Counted from the first letter of the stretch, positions 54,577-63,350 are shown. The stretch: DNA of 64,000 nucleotides from Pasteurellaceae bacterium Macca (GCA_023101485.1 LVZB01000001.1:1730001-1794000); one strand, 5' to 3'. The notes: a model not told the origin generated them from the letters alone. Numbers and translations are program-made.

Positions 54577-55596
54577 ATGAAAAAACTTGCAAAACAAACA
54601 GCTGTTTTTAGTGGTTTAGCCCTTGCTGGCGTCATGTTTTCTAATGTTGCAATGGCGGATTTATTTATTTACAACGGTCAGCACAAAAACAGTGGCGTAG
54701 AAAAAGCGGCTAAATTATTCACAGAAAAAACGGGTGTGAAAGTTGAGCTCAAAACAGGTAAATCAGCAGAATTAGCTGGCTTATTAAAAGAAGAAGGCAT
54801 GAAATCGCCTGCGGATATTTTCATTGCAGAAAGCACCGGTCCATTCCTTTCATTAAGCGAAGGGGATTTACTCGCTAAAGCAGGCGATGAAGCCGTAAAA
54901 AATGTTTCCTCTGTGAATGTTCCTCAAGCACCGAAAGAAGATTTCGTGGTTATCGGCTTGCGTAGCCGTGTATTAGCGTACAATCCAGAAAAAATCGCGG
55001 AAAAAGATTTACCAAAATCTTGGACAGAAATGGCAAATGATCCAAAATGGAAAAACCGTTTCTCTTATCACCCAGGTTCTGGTGCGTTAGTTGATCAAAT
55101 TGCTAACTACAAAAAATTACATGGTGAAGAAAAAACCAAAGCCTTCTTAAAAGCATTAAAAGAGAATGGTCAATCAATCAACGGTCATACCGCGGCGTTG
55201 AAAAAAGTGGATGCGGGTGAATTAGATGTCGCGATCATGAACCAATACTACCTTGATCGTTTATATAAAGAAAAAGGTAAAGAAAATGTGAAAGCTAGAA
55301 TCCACTATATGCGTAATGGCGATGCGGATTCTACATTAAGTTTCTCTGGTGCTGCGGTACTTAAAGCCTCTAAAAATGTCAAAGAAGCACAACAATTCCT
55401 TGCGTTCTTAACAAGCAAAGAAGGTCAAGAAGCTTATGTGTCAACTTCTGGTGAGTGGCCTGCAAATAGCAAAGCGGTCTCTCCAGTGACTTACTTAGAG
55501 CCATTAAGCACTCTTAACCCACCAAAAACAACATTCAATTCTTATGCAGATAGCGAAGATGCGAAAAAATTAATTAAAGAAGCAGGTATTCAATAA
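54577..55596 (+). CDS. fbpA: Ferric ion-binding periplasmic protein (FbpA/HitA type)
   Basis: The 339-residue precursor has a signal peptide ending NVAMA. In the mature protein His9 (YNGQH), the glutamate in IAESTG, and the paired tyrosines in MNQYYLDRLY are the iron ligands known from H. influenzae HitA. It should bind Fe3+ in the periplasm. The name afuA is used in Actinobacillus, but proteins under that name can bind hexose phosphates; the intact iron ligands favour FbpA here. Confidence 0.93.
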   Translation: MKKLAKQTAVFSGLALAGVMFSNVAMADLFIYNGQHKNSGVEKAAKLFTEKTGVKVELKTGKSAELAGLLKEEGMKSPADIFIAESTGPFLSLSEGDLLAKAGDEAVKNVSSVNVPQAPKEDFVVIGLRSRVLAYNPEKIAEKDLPKSWTEMANDPKWKNRFSYHPGSGALVDQIANYKKLHGEEKTKAFLKALKENGQSINGHTAALKKVDAGELDVAIMNQYYLDRLYKEKGKENVKARIHYMRNGDADSTLSFSGAAVLKASKNVKEAQQFLAFLTSKEGQEAYVSTSGEWPANSKAVSPVTYLEPLSTLNPPKTTFNSYADSEDAKKLIKEAGIQ

Positions 55597-55614
55597 TTAA
55601 TTGTATGAAATTAC

Positions 55615-55646
55615 CCCCCTTGTCATTGGCAAGGGGGCTTTTTTGT
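55615..55646 (+). terminator. Terminator between fbpA and fbpB
   Basis: An 8-bp GC-rich stem cccccttg / caaggggg with a 7-base loop, followed by cttttttt. It should make fbpA message exceed fbpB message. Confidence 0.85.
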
Positions 55647-55736
55647 TTAGAATTTGGCTGAAATGTATAATAAAAATCGTCTATTTTCACATTAACAAGC
55701 GGTCAAATTTAGTTTATTTTTTGTCATTAAATAACA

Positions 55737-57263
55737 ATGAAATATACTCCACCACCGTTTTGGTTAAGTATGGTGATAATTGGGATCCTTATCCCGATGA
55801 CCTTTCCCCTCGTTTATATTGCGCAATATGGCATTTCCGCTGATGTGACGGAAGCGATCTCGCTGATTTTTCGTTATGAAACGGCTCAATTACTCTATAA
55901 CACATTATTACTTTGCCTTTCTGTGACGAGTTTAGCGGTTTTTTTCGGGCTAATTTGTGCTTTTTTTCTGGAACGTTGTCGTATTCGGGGGAAAAATTTA
56001 CTTTCAACATTGATTAGCTTGCCACTTTGTATTCCCGCATTAGTGAGTAGCTTTACTTGGTTTAGTATTGATACTCGGTTATTTTCGGGTTTTTTCGGCG
56101 CGACTTTTGTGATGACATTGGTGTCATTTCCCTTAGCGTTTTTGCCGATTGCCGCCGCTTTGCGCCGTATAGACAGCGCATGGGAAGAAGTCAGTTATTC
56201 ATTAAATCGTTCTCGCTTTTATACTTTTTTCCGCGTTATTCTGCCACAGCTTCGCCCAGCCATTGGTAATGCTGTACTATTAATTGCTTTACATCTGTTG
56301 ATTGAATTTGGCGCAGTAGCAATTGTAGGTTATAAGACATTTAGTGTGGCAATTTTTAATGAATTTGAAGCCTACTACAATACGCAAAGTGCCGTTCTAT
56401 TATGTTTAATTTTGGTCTTTCTCTGTTTAATTATTGTTGGTTTTGAGTTGAAATTTCGCGGAGTTCATCAGATTAACCGAGTTGGAAAAGGCACACGTTT
56501 TCCACCAAGATTAATTGAGCTTGGCAAAGGTGAATATGTTGCTATTGCCTTGATTTCTTTAATTTTTATTTGCGGTATTCTGATTCCTGTTTGTGTATTG
56601 CTTGTATGGCTTTGGGAGGGCAGTGCAATTCAGGGCGAATATTTTAGTTGGCTTGAATATGTCAGCGTTATTGGCAAAACATTGCTCTTTAATTTATTTG
56701 CAGCGGCGGTTACGCTCTTTGTTGCTTTTCCGCTTGTTTGGGCAGCAATTCGTTATCGAAATCGCCTAACGAGATTAGTGGAACGCCTACCTTTTATTTT
56801 ACATGCAATCCCCGCGATTGTGATTGGTTTTGCGGTTGCAAAATATAGCCTTGTCTATTTCCCGTCACTTTATCAAACTTATTATGTGCTATTTCCTGCT
56901 TATTTAATGCTTTATTTGCCCTTAGCACAGACTTCACTTCGTACTTCTATTGAACAGATCCCTAATGGTGTGGAATATGTTTCCGATTCATTAGGTAAAA
57001 AACGTTGGGTTTTATTTAAAAAAGTGATGATACCTTGTGTCAGCCCTGGCATCATTGCAGGCTTTGCTCTCTGTTTTTTACAAATGATGAAAGAGCTCAC
57101 CGCCACCTTAATTCTCTCGCCAAGAAATATGTCCACCATTTCTATTGAATTGTGGCACGCCCAAGAAGGGTTGGAATATTCTGTTGTTGCCGTTTATGGG
57201 CTTGCTTTAATTATTTTCTCGGGCATTCCGGTCTTTTTATTGAAAAAATATATGTCGGAATAA
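55737..57263 (+). CDS. fbpB: Ferric iron ABC transporter permease
   Basis: A permease of 508 residues made of two homologous halves with about 12 membrane helices. Each half has an EAA-type loop, for example EVSYSLNRSRFYTFFRVILP in the first and EYVSDSLGKKRWVLFKKVMI in the second. The fused two-domain form is characteristic of FbpB/HitB. An uptake signal lies just before it (55695-55704). It is last in the fbpC-fbpA-fbpB order. Confidence 0.93.
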   Translation: MKYTPPPFWLSMVIIGILIPMTFPLVYIAQYGISADVTEAISLIFRYETAQLLYNTLLLCLSVTSLAVFFGLICAFFLERCRIRGKNLLSTLISLPLCIPALVSSFTWFSIDTRLFSGFFGATFVMTLVSFPLAFLPIAAALRRIDSAWEEVSYSLNRSRFYTFFRVILPQLRPAIGNAVLLIALHLLIEFGAVAIVGYKTFSVAIFNEFEAYYNTQSAVLLCLILVFLCLIIVGFELKFRGVHQINRVGKGTRFPPRLIELGKGEYVAIALISLIFICGILIPVCVLLVWLWEGSAIQGEYFSWLEYVSVIGKTLLFNLFAAAVTLFVAFPLVWAAIRYRNRLTRLVERLPFILHAIPAIVIGFAVAKYSLVYFPSLYQTYYVLFPAYLMLYLPLAQTSLRTSIEQIPNGVEYVSDSLGKKRWVLFKKVMIPCVSPGIIAGFALCFLQMMKELTATLILSPRNMSTISIELWHAQEGLEYSVVAVYGLALIIFSGIPVFLLKKYMSE

Positions 57264-57376
57264 AATGATTTTCTTGTTTTCTCTTTTAGATGTATATATT
57301 GCCATGAATAATATGTCAGAATAGGGCGTTAAAGTGAGAGAGTAAGGTATTTGAGTTCTAAAGTTTTCAATGAAGT

Positions 57377-57427
57377 AAGCGGTCGATTTTTACAAAAAGT
57401 TGTAAAAAATCGACCGCTTGTTTTTTT
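57377..57427 (+). terminator. Terminator of fbpB formed by inverted uptake signals
   Basis: Arms 57377-57394 and 57401-57419, 18-19 bases with one bulge, each carry an uptake signal with its AT tail; tttttttaac follows on plus. It is the strongest of the uptake-signal hairpins. Confidence 0.88.
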
Positions 57428-57441
57428 AACTTTCTATTCTA

Positions 57442-57855
57442 TTATTTCCAAACAGAACCAGAATTAGCAGATAAGGTTTTAAATTCAATGTAGTCGTTAT
57501 AAATATCAACTTGAATAACCGGATTTTGTTTTACTACTTGCTGAATAGTCGCTTTTGAAATTCGAGAGTAAGGACTATTGATTAAACGCTCAAAAGTCGC
57601 ACGGTTGGCTTTTGAGTGCATCACGCAGTCTGCTTCATCGTAAGCATCTCTTTTGCCGTAAACATAATAGTTGGCACGATCTTGGCGTAAAATTGCAGCG
57701 AGGGTTGATTTTGTATAGCCTTTTCCAAGATAAGTTCCTGAACTATTATATTTATCCATCTCAGAGATCTGAGCGGTATAACTGCATAAATATTGGCTAG
57801 CAAAAGAACTTGTTGCAGTAAGTAACAAAATCGGGGCTAATAATAAGCGTTTCAT
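57442..57855 (-). CDS. Secreted protein of unknown function
   Basis: A 137-residue exported protein I do not recognise. The signal peptide is MKRLLLAPILLLTATSSFAS. The mature part has two cysteines (YLCSY and DCVMHSK), a Tyr-rich segment (ANYYVYGKRDAYDEAD), and a C-terminal end rich in beta-like sequence (VIQVDIYNDYIEFKTLS). The frame extends to 57966 into the peptidase gene; the ATG at 57855 follows TTTGGAGAA. It lies 13 bases downstream of the M15 peptidase gene, so the two are co-expressed and may work together in the periplasm. Confidence 0.72.
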   Translation of the reverse strand: MKRLLLAPILLLTATSSFASQYLCSYTAQISEMDKYNSSGTYLGKGYTKSTLAAILRQDRANYYVYGKRDAYDEADCVMHSKANRATFERLINSPYSRISKATIQQVVKQNPVIQVDIYNDYIEFKTLSANSGSVWK

Positions 57856-57868
57856 AGATTTCTCCAAA

Positions 57869-58636
57869 TTATCGACATTGAGGGATAAGTAATTCAGGGC
57901 GGTATTCAAAATGAACTGAGTCGTAACTTGCCCATTTTCCTCCCCAAATAAAACCGTGTTTTTCAAAAATTCTGACTATTCGTTGTAATTTATTATCATT
58001 CATTAATTGTACAGGATAAGGACAAACTTTATCCTCTGTGGTGCAACCGTCCCAACGCCAATATTTGTGTAAATGTTTTGGTAGTTGGAAATCAATGGCG
58101 ATACCAAAACTATGAGCGGATAAACGATGAGTACCCGCAATTTTTCTAAAATTGAATGAACCTAAAGTTTTATTCACATAGTTGATTAAATCAGGCTGTT
58201 GGGCAATCTCTTCACCAACTTTTTGTAGCTGAAGCGAAGCACCATTTTTTCGGTTAAATGAAACAGATTTATTGGCTGGTTTCCAATAAACATTGTCTAA
58301 GTTTGCTCTTATTGCAGATTCTGAAGCACCATAAATCTGTTTGAAAAATTCATCATGGCGAATTCGACCCGGATCTGAATATTGTTTTGGTGGTGTGAAA
58401 TCTAAAGGATAACGTTGTGAAAGTTGCTCGGCGACATTAGCTGACGCTAATATTTGAGTAAATGATCTATTTGATGTCGTTCCTATTGGAATAACAGTAT
58501 TATTTCTAAAAATAATGTTATTATTTTTGACGGAAATTAAATTAGGGTAGGCATTTTCAAGACAAGATGCAATATTGACATTCGCATTAGCATAGAAAGG
58601 AAATGCTGAAAGTAAGGCGATTAAATATCTTTTCAT
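57869..58636 (-). CDS. Exported M15-family (VanY/endolysin-like) peptidase
   Basis: A 255-residue protein with a signal peptide (YLIALLSAFPFYANA). The zinc-binding set of the M15 family is present: His175 and Asp182 in AHSFGIAID and His242 in WASYDSVHFEYRPEL. The form WGGKW-x4-D-x2-HFE resembles M15C endolysin-type L-Ala-D-Glu peptidases and VanY-type D,D-carboxypeptidases. It should cut peptidoglycan peptides in the periplasm. The N-terminal ~120 residues are not recognised. Four cysteines could form disulfides. It leads the two-gene operon with the small secreted gene. Confidence 0.82.
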   Translation of the reverse strand: MKRYLIALLSAFPFYANANVNIASCLENAYPNLISVKNNNIIFRNNTVIPIGTTSNRSFTQILASANVAEQLSQRYPLDFTPPKQYSDPGRIRHDEFFKQIYGASESAIRANLDNVYWKPANKSVSFNRKNGASLQLQKVGEEIAQQPDLINYVNKTLGSFNFRKIAGTHRLSAHSFGIAIDFQLPKHLHKYWRWDGCTTEDKVCPYPVQLMNDNKLQRIVRIFEKHGFIWGGKWASYDSVHFEYRPELLIPQCR

Positions 58637-58741
58637 TTAAGTTCTCTATGTTTAAAATTATTCGCATTCTATTTTTTTTCTAATTTTAAATCAAGAAGAA
58701 AATTAAGTTTGGTTTTTTTCAAAAAACTTTCCAAAAAGTAG

Positions 58742-58769
58742 TTGATTTTTTTTTTTGCTAGGATACTAT
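58742..58769 (+). promoter_or_regulatory. Promoter with a poly-T spacer before the tandem secreted genes
   Basis: TTGATT (58742-58747), a 16-base spacer and TACTAT (58764-58769). Eleven consecutive T (58746-58756) overlap the -35 end and fill much of the spacer. Change in tract length would alter -35/-10 spacing, as in phase-variable promoters of Neisseria and Haemophilus. Both hexamers match consensus at 4 of 6. Confidence 0.5.
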
Positions 58770-58805
58770 TCACTGTTTTTTATGTTCTAACGTTTTGAGG
58801 TTTCT

Positions 58806-59177
58806 ATGAAAAAAATTTCTCTTCTCTTTATTGCTACACTTGTTTTATCGCCAGCTACTTTTGCTAAGGAACGTGTTTTATTTTCTTGTACATCAAAAAG
58901 CGGAAAACAGTTAACTATTACTGAGGATAGCTATAAATACTATTATAGTTACGGTAAAAATGGGCGACCAGAAATGGCTTTTTCAAATTTGAAAGAAAAT
59001 CAAGGGGATGTCCAGTACGGTTCGAGTTTTACTTTTTTGGAATTAGAAAATAAGGGCGTGACCTATTTTATTAACTCTCAGTTTAGAGGCGGGAGCTCTG
59101 CCGGTGTAGAAGTCTCTAAAAATGGGAAAAAATTAGCTTACGTTGGTTGTGTAAATATTATTAAAGATTTTGACTAA
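58806..59177 (+). CDS. Small secreted protein, first of a tandem pair
   Basis: A 123-residue exported protein of unknown function. The signal peptide is KISLLFIATLVLSPATFA. The mature chain of about 103 residues has two cysteines (FSCTSKSGK and YVGCVNI), beta-like sequence and the shared core YYYSYGKNGRPEM. It is homologous to the next gene over its full length. GAGG lies before the ATG, and the poly-T promoter is 36 bases upstream. The two-cysteine beta pattern loosely recalls small periplasmic lysozyme inhibitors; this is speculation. Confidence 0.78.
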   Translation: MKKISLLFIATLVLSPATFAKERVLFSCTSKSGKQLTITEDSYKYYYSYGKNGRPEMAFSNLKENQGDVQYGSSFTFLELENKGVTYFINSQFRGGSSAGVEVSKNGKKLAYVGCVNIIKDFD

Positions 59178-59256
59178 GGTTTGAAGTTATAAAGCATTAG
59201 TCGCAATAAAATACTAAGCGATTTTTCTTATCTTTAATATTTTTAAGGTACATTTT

Positions 59257-59610
59257 ATGAAAAAAAGTTTACTTTTAGCCTTAGCTGCCCTGACTTGCTC
59301 TCATTCTGCGCTGGCAAAAGAAGATGTGATATTTTCTTGCATATCAAAAAGTGGAAAGCAGTTAGTGGTTACCGAAGATAGCCATAACTATTATTATAGT
59401 TATGGAAAAAATGGTAGACCAGAAATGCGCTTTGCTACAGATAAAGATATGGAGGTTTCGAGTGATGTGTTAATCCTTTATCATAAAGGTATCGAATACA
59501 TGATTTATGATTTCTCTAAGTATGATGTAGGTGTTAAAGTCTCTAAAAACGATAAGGTATTAGCTGACACTAAATGTCAAAAAGTTTTGGTTGGTTTCAA
59601 TAGTTATTAA
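59257..59610 (+). CDS. Small secreted protein, second of a tandem pair
   Basis: A 117-residue exported paralogue of the preceding protein. It has a signal peptide (LLLALAALTCSHSALA) and the same layout: FSCISKSGKQLVVTEDS, YYYSYGKNGRPEM, then VGVKVSKNDKVLADTKCQK. Identity is high up to the shared core and weaker after it, with deletions in the middle, so duplication was followed by divergence. It lies 79 bases after the first copy and before a strong terminator. Confidence 0.78.
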   Translation: MKKSLLLALAALTCSHSALAKEDVIFSCISKSGKQLVVTEDSHNYYYSYGKNGRPEMRFATDKDMEVSSDVLILYHKGIEYMIYDFSKYDVGVKVSKNDKVLADTKCQKVLVGFNSY

Positions 59611-59625
59611 CTAAAACGAATGATT

Positions 59626-59678
59626 AACCCCTCATTTTGTATGAATAGCAAATTTATACAAAATGAGGGGTTTTTTGT
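59626..59678 (+). terminator. Terminator of the tandem secreted genes
   Basis: A perfect 17-bp stem (59626-59642 with 59656-59672, aacccctcattttgtat arms) followed by ttttgtta, in the gap before the convergent CYTH gene. Confidence 0.88.
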
Positions 59679-60529
59679 TAGGCGTGAAAAATGCGAGATA
59701 GAAAATCAATATTTTTATCTAAATAGGCTTGGCTTGTTAAATAATTGAGTAAATTATCGCTTTTTTGTTCAGGATTAAGCGCTAAATAAAGTGGAATGAG
59801 TGTTTCGCCTTGCCCGATGCGAATAAAATCGGCGAGATTTTGTTCAAGTTGATAGCGTGCTAATGGGGTTAAAGGTTGAGTGGCTTGAGCAAAAAAAGGT
59901 TCAATTTCGACCGCTTGTTTTTGTGGGTTGCCGACTAAATAGCCCCGTTGTGCCTTGCTTAAACTGCTTAGCCACATACCGTCGGCTTTGGGCATTTGAG
60001 AAAGGAGATCAAAAAGGGCTGTGATGTCGCCTTTTTTGAGTTCAAATTCGATTTCGCAGATAGCTTCTTGCCCGTGGGGGTTTTTAATGTGTCCTTGGTC
60101 GAGGGCAATTTCAATGCGTGCGTTTTGATGTTCAATCAGCCATAACGTGCGTTCAAAATCGGTGCTAAATGTAGGGGTGAGTTGAGCTTGAATCGCCTCG
60201 GCATTTTCAATGGGTAAATCGAAATGGCGGACTAAACGGCAGAAATCGGGGTGGGGATTCTCTAAGGGAAGATTATATTCTGGGCGAATGTGTAGCCCAC
60301 CGACAATATCTCCCGCCGTTTTTAAGGTGATTTCATAGTGCTGATTTTGTTGGCGAACACGAAGCCCCATTTTCTGCTCGGCAAAATAGCCCTTTGGGGT
60401 ATCAAAATAGGTGTTGCCTAATGTCTGTTGGTAGTGGGAATGAATGTGGGGATGTCGATTAAACCAATGGGTAAGCAGGGGGATATTTTCACGGTTAAGC
60501 ATCAGTTTTAATTCAATTTCATTTTCCAT
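59678..60529 (-). CDS. CYTH domain protein (YgiF-like inorganic triphosphatase)
   Basis: A CYTH (tunnel-fold) protein, about 283 residues. The signature ENEIELKLML (ExExK) is at the start, with GNTYFDTPKGYFAEQKMGLR and HYEITLKTAG following. E. coli YgiF hydrolyses inorganic triphosphate, and this protein is likely the same; it is shorter than YgiF (433) because the C-terminal CHAD-like part is only partly present. The ATG at 60529 is preferred over 60574. It is divergent from ycjX. Confidence 0.85.
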   Translation of the reverse strand: MENEIELKLMLNRENIPLLTHWFNRHPHIHSHYQQTLGNTYFDTPKGYFAEQKMGLRVRQQNQHYEITLKTAGDIVGGLHIRPEYNLPLENPHPDFCRLVRHFDLPIENAEAIQAQLTPTFSTDFERTLWLIEHQNARIEIALDQGHIKNPHGQEAICEIEFELKKGDITALFDLLSQMPKADGMWLSSLSKAQRGYLVGNPQKQAVEIEPFFAQATQPLTPLARYQLEQNLADFIRIGQGETLIPLYLALNPEQKSDNLLNYLTSQAYLDKNIDFLSRIFHA

Positions 60530-60597
60530 ATTCGCCTCTATGATTTCGGGGTGGGTTCTGTTATATTTTGGCAAATTTTTCCGAAAACAGACAGAAA

Positions 60598-62007
60598 ATG
60601 TTTCATCAAATTCAACACAAATTGCATAAATTTGTCCAACGTGGTTTAGATAATCATCTGCGAATCGCCGTGACGGGGTTAAGCCGTAGTGGTAAAACGG
60701 CGTTTATTACTAGCTTTGTCGATCAGCTTTTACATATCCAAGGACGTGGCGATAATGCCCACGTGAATCTCTTTTCGCCGGCTCGCAATGGGCGGATTTT
60801 ATCAGTGAAGCGTGTGGAACAGCACGATCTCACCATTCCTCGTTTTGAATATGATAAAAATCGTGCCTGCTTTGAAGCCGAGCCGCCAAGTTGGTGTCCT
60901 TCGACTCGGGGAATTAGCGAGATTCGCCTCGCCATTCGCTATCAACGGCAAAATAGCTTACTGCGTCATCTTAAAGAAACGAGTACCCTCTATATTGATA
61001 TTTTTGATTACCCCGGGGAGTGGTTGTTGGATCTCCCTCTTCTTTCTCAATCGTTTAAAGAGTGGTCTTTGGCGCAACAAAGCGCGCATAAAGGTGTGCG
61101 GGCAGAATTAGCACAGGCGTGGTTAGGGGACGTCGCAAAGTTAGATTTAACCGCCAAAGCCGATGAAAATTTATTGGCAGCGTTGAGTGAGCGTTATACG
61201 GACTACCTTCTCCAATGTAAAGCCGAAGGGATGCAATATATTCAGCCGGGGCGATTTGTCTTACCCCATACAGAACGTGGTGCGCCTGTCTATCAATTTT
61301 TCCCATTGTTAAATTTGGATGAAAGCGAGTGGCAACGTTTAGAAAATAGTGGTGCTCAAAGTCTGTTTCATCAGTTGAAAAAACGCTATACCCATTATCA
61401 GCAAAAGATTGTGAAGCCATTTTATGAGGACTATTTTTCCCAATTTGACCGCCAAGTGATTTTGGCGGATTGCTTAACGCCGTTAAACCATAGCCAACAA
61501 GCATTTTTAGAGATGAAAATTGGCTTGCAACAGCTGTTTAAGCATTTCCACTATGGCAATCGCTCCTTGTTTAGTCGCCTGTTTTCTTCCAATATTGATA
61601 AATTACTCTTTGTGGCCAGTAAAGGGGATCACATTACCAGCGATCAACTCCCCAATTTAGAGAGTTTAATGCGTCAGTTAGTGCAAGAAGGGGGGCGACA
61701 CGCCGAATTTGATGGCATTGAAACGGCGTACCAAGCGATTTCTGCCATTCGGGCAACAGAGCCGGTGATCGCCACTGAAAACGGGCAGAGCTTTAAGGCA
61801 TTGCAGGGAGTCAGATTATCCGATGGGCAGAAAGTGGTGCTTTACCCCGGCAGTGTGCCAAATCGCTTACCCGAGGCGAATTATTGGCAAACGCACCATT
61901 TTGAATTTGATGCGTTTGCCCCACAGAAAATCGATTTTGAGCAACCCATTCCTCATTTACGAATGGACGCCGCACTGCAATTTCTGTTAGCCGATGCGTT
62001 GGATTAG
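60598..62007 (+). CDS. ycjX: YcjX family P-loop protein (DUF463)
   Basis: A predicted ATPase of about 469 residues with Walker A TGLSRSGKTAFIT, the conserved STRGISEIRLAIRYQ, DYPGEWLLDLPLL and the end LRMDAALQFLLADAL. The family is widespread in gamma-proteobacteria, often with ycjF and pspF, and is induced in envelope stress in E. coli; its biochemical role is unclear. Neither partner is next to it here. The ATG at 60598 gives the family N terminus. Confidence 0.9.
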   Translation: MFHQIQHKLHKFVQRGLDNHLRIAVTGLSRSGKTAFITSFVDQLLHIQGRGDNAHVNLFSPARNGRILSVKRVEQHDLTIPRFEYDKNRACFEAEPPSWCPSTRGISEIRLAIRYQRQNSLLRHLKETSTLYIDIFDYPGEWLLDLPLLSQSFKEWSLAQQSAHKGVRAELAQAWLGDVAKLDLTAKADENLLAALSERYTDYLLQCKAEGMQYIQPGRFVLPHTERGAPVYQFFPLLNLDESEWQRLENSGAQSLFHQLKKRYTHYQQKIVKPFYEDYFSQFDRQVILADCLTPLNHSQQAFLEMKIGLQQLFKHFHYGNRSLFSRLFSSNIDKLLFVASKGDHITSDQLPNLESLMRQLVQEGGRHAEFDGIETAYQAISAIRATEPVIATENGQSFKALQGVRLSDGQKVVLYPGSVPNRLPEANYWQTHHFEFDAFAPQKIDFEQPIPHLRMDAALQFLLADALD

Positions 62008-62040
62008 CGGTGCAAATTGTTGATAAAATTTGACCGCTTG

Positions 62041-62661
62041 TTAGAGGTGGGAAACTTGATTAAATGCCGTGAGTTGGGCTTTACCGTTTTCCACTTCCAC
62101 AATATTGATGGCGGTATTCTGCACAAAACTGTGCTTCCCTTCATCTCGGAAATCCTGCCACGCTAAGCCTTTTAGCACCGCTGTGAGGAGCGTGAGGGTC
62201 ATGCCGTGGGCGACAATCAACACCTTATCGCCATCTTGATGACGCGCAACAATCTGCCAAAACGCCTGCATAATGCGTTGATGAAAATCGGCAATTTTCT
62301 CCCCTTGGCTGGCTTCGGCTTGATATTCCGCAGGCTTGGTGCGTAATAAAATATATTCTGGGTGAGTGGCAAGCGAAGCGGAGGATTTCCCCTCCCAAAG
62401 CCCGAAGTTGATCTCATTTAATCCGCGGTGATGAAAATGGGGGATCTCTCGCCCTTGAATAATATAATCCGCCGTGTCTTGAGCGCGTTTCATTAAGCTC
62501 GAATAGCATGCCGTAAAGGGAATATGGGCAAGGGCTTCACCGGTTTTCTTTGCCCCGATGATACCTTCTTCCACCAGCGGTGAATCTCCCCACCCTTGTA
62601 ATAAACCGGCGTTATTCCATTCCGTCCGCCCGTGGCGGATTAAATAAAGCTGAATTGCCAT
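62041..62661 (-). CDS. Histidine phosphatase family protein (GpmB-like)
   Basis: A 206-residue member of the phosphoglycerate-mutase-like superfamily. The phosphorylated histidine is in LIRHGRTEWNNAGLLQG, the second histidine in VLIVAHGMTLTLL, and the acid in GLNEINFGLWEGK. The substrate could be phosphoglycerate, a sugar phosphate or alpha-ribazole phosphate; no context decides. It is divergent from the RluA-family gene. Confidence 0.85.
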   Translation of the reverse strand: MAIQLYLIRHGRTEWNNAGLLQGWGDSPLVEEGIIGAKKTGEALAHIPFTACYSSLMKRAQDTADYIIQGREIPHFHHRGLNEINFGLWEGKSSASLATHPEYILLRTKPAEYQAEASQGEKIADFHQRIMQAFWQIVARHQDGDKVLIVAHGMTLTLLTAVLKGLAWQDFRDEGKHSFVQNTAINIVEVENGKAQLTAFNQVSHL

Positions 62662-62723
62662 TTTGCTTTCCTTTTTTAATTCGATTAGTATGCTTTTTTT
62701 CGAGTTGGCGAGTATAACAAAAA

Positions 62724-63350
62724 ATGACAGTAAAATTTACCCTCTGCTTTCAGCACCGAGATTTCGTGGTTATTGATAAGCCCGAAGGCGTGAGCGTACA
62801 TAAAGATAATGAAGCAGAAGGCTTGACCACACAGCTCGCACGCCAATTAGGGCTTTCTCAGGTCTGGCTAGTTCATCGTTTAGATAAAGTCACCTCTGGC
62901 TTGCTGATATTCGCCTTAAATGCCGAAACCGCCGCCCGTTTTGGCGTCATGTTTGCTGAACATCGGGTGCAAAAAACATACTGGGCCTTGGCACAAGGCA
63001 AGCCAAAGAAAAAGCAAGGGCAGATTAAAGGGGATATGCAAAAAGCCCGAAACGGTGCGTGGAAACTTTGCCACAGCTTGGATAACCCTGCTATTACGCA
63101 TTTTCATTCCCACTCCCTTGAACCCCATCTTCGGCACTATATTTTGCAACCGAAAACTGGCAAAACACATCAGCTACGGGTTGCAATGAAAAGTCTAGGT
63201 TGCCCGATTTTAGGGGATAGCCTATACGGCGGTAGCGAGGCTGATCGGGTTTATTTACACGCCTATCAACTCGAATTTGATTACCTTGGGGAAAAAATTT
63301 GTATCGTCTGCCCACCCACAAGGGGGGATTTATGGCAAAAAGTGTGCTAA
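62724..63350 (+). CDS. RluA-family pseudouridine synthase
   Basis: A 208-residue RNA pseudouridine synthase without an S4 domain. The catalytic aspartate is in VHRLDKVTSGLLIFA, with KPEGVSVHKD before it and KTGKTHQLRVAMKSLGCPIL after. It is short, like the single-domain members found in Haemophilus (TIGR01621 group); the target RNA position is not predictable. Confidence 0.88.
   Translation: MTVKFTLCFQHRDFVVIDKPEGVSVHKDNEAEGLTTQLARQLGLSQVWLVHRLDKVTSGLLIFALNAETAARFGVMFAEHRVQKTYWALAQGKPKKKQGQIKGDMQKARNGAWKLCHSLDNPAITHFHSHSLEPHLRHYILQPKTGKTHQLRVAMKSLGCPILGDSLYGGSEADRVYLHAYQLEFDYLGEKICIVCPPTRGDLWQKVC

Noticed and set aside
61055-61504. 149-codon open frame antisense to ycjX
   Set aside because: ycjX is conserved across the stretch; no start signals.
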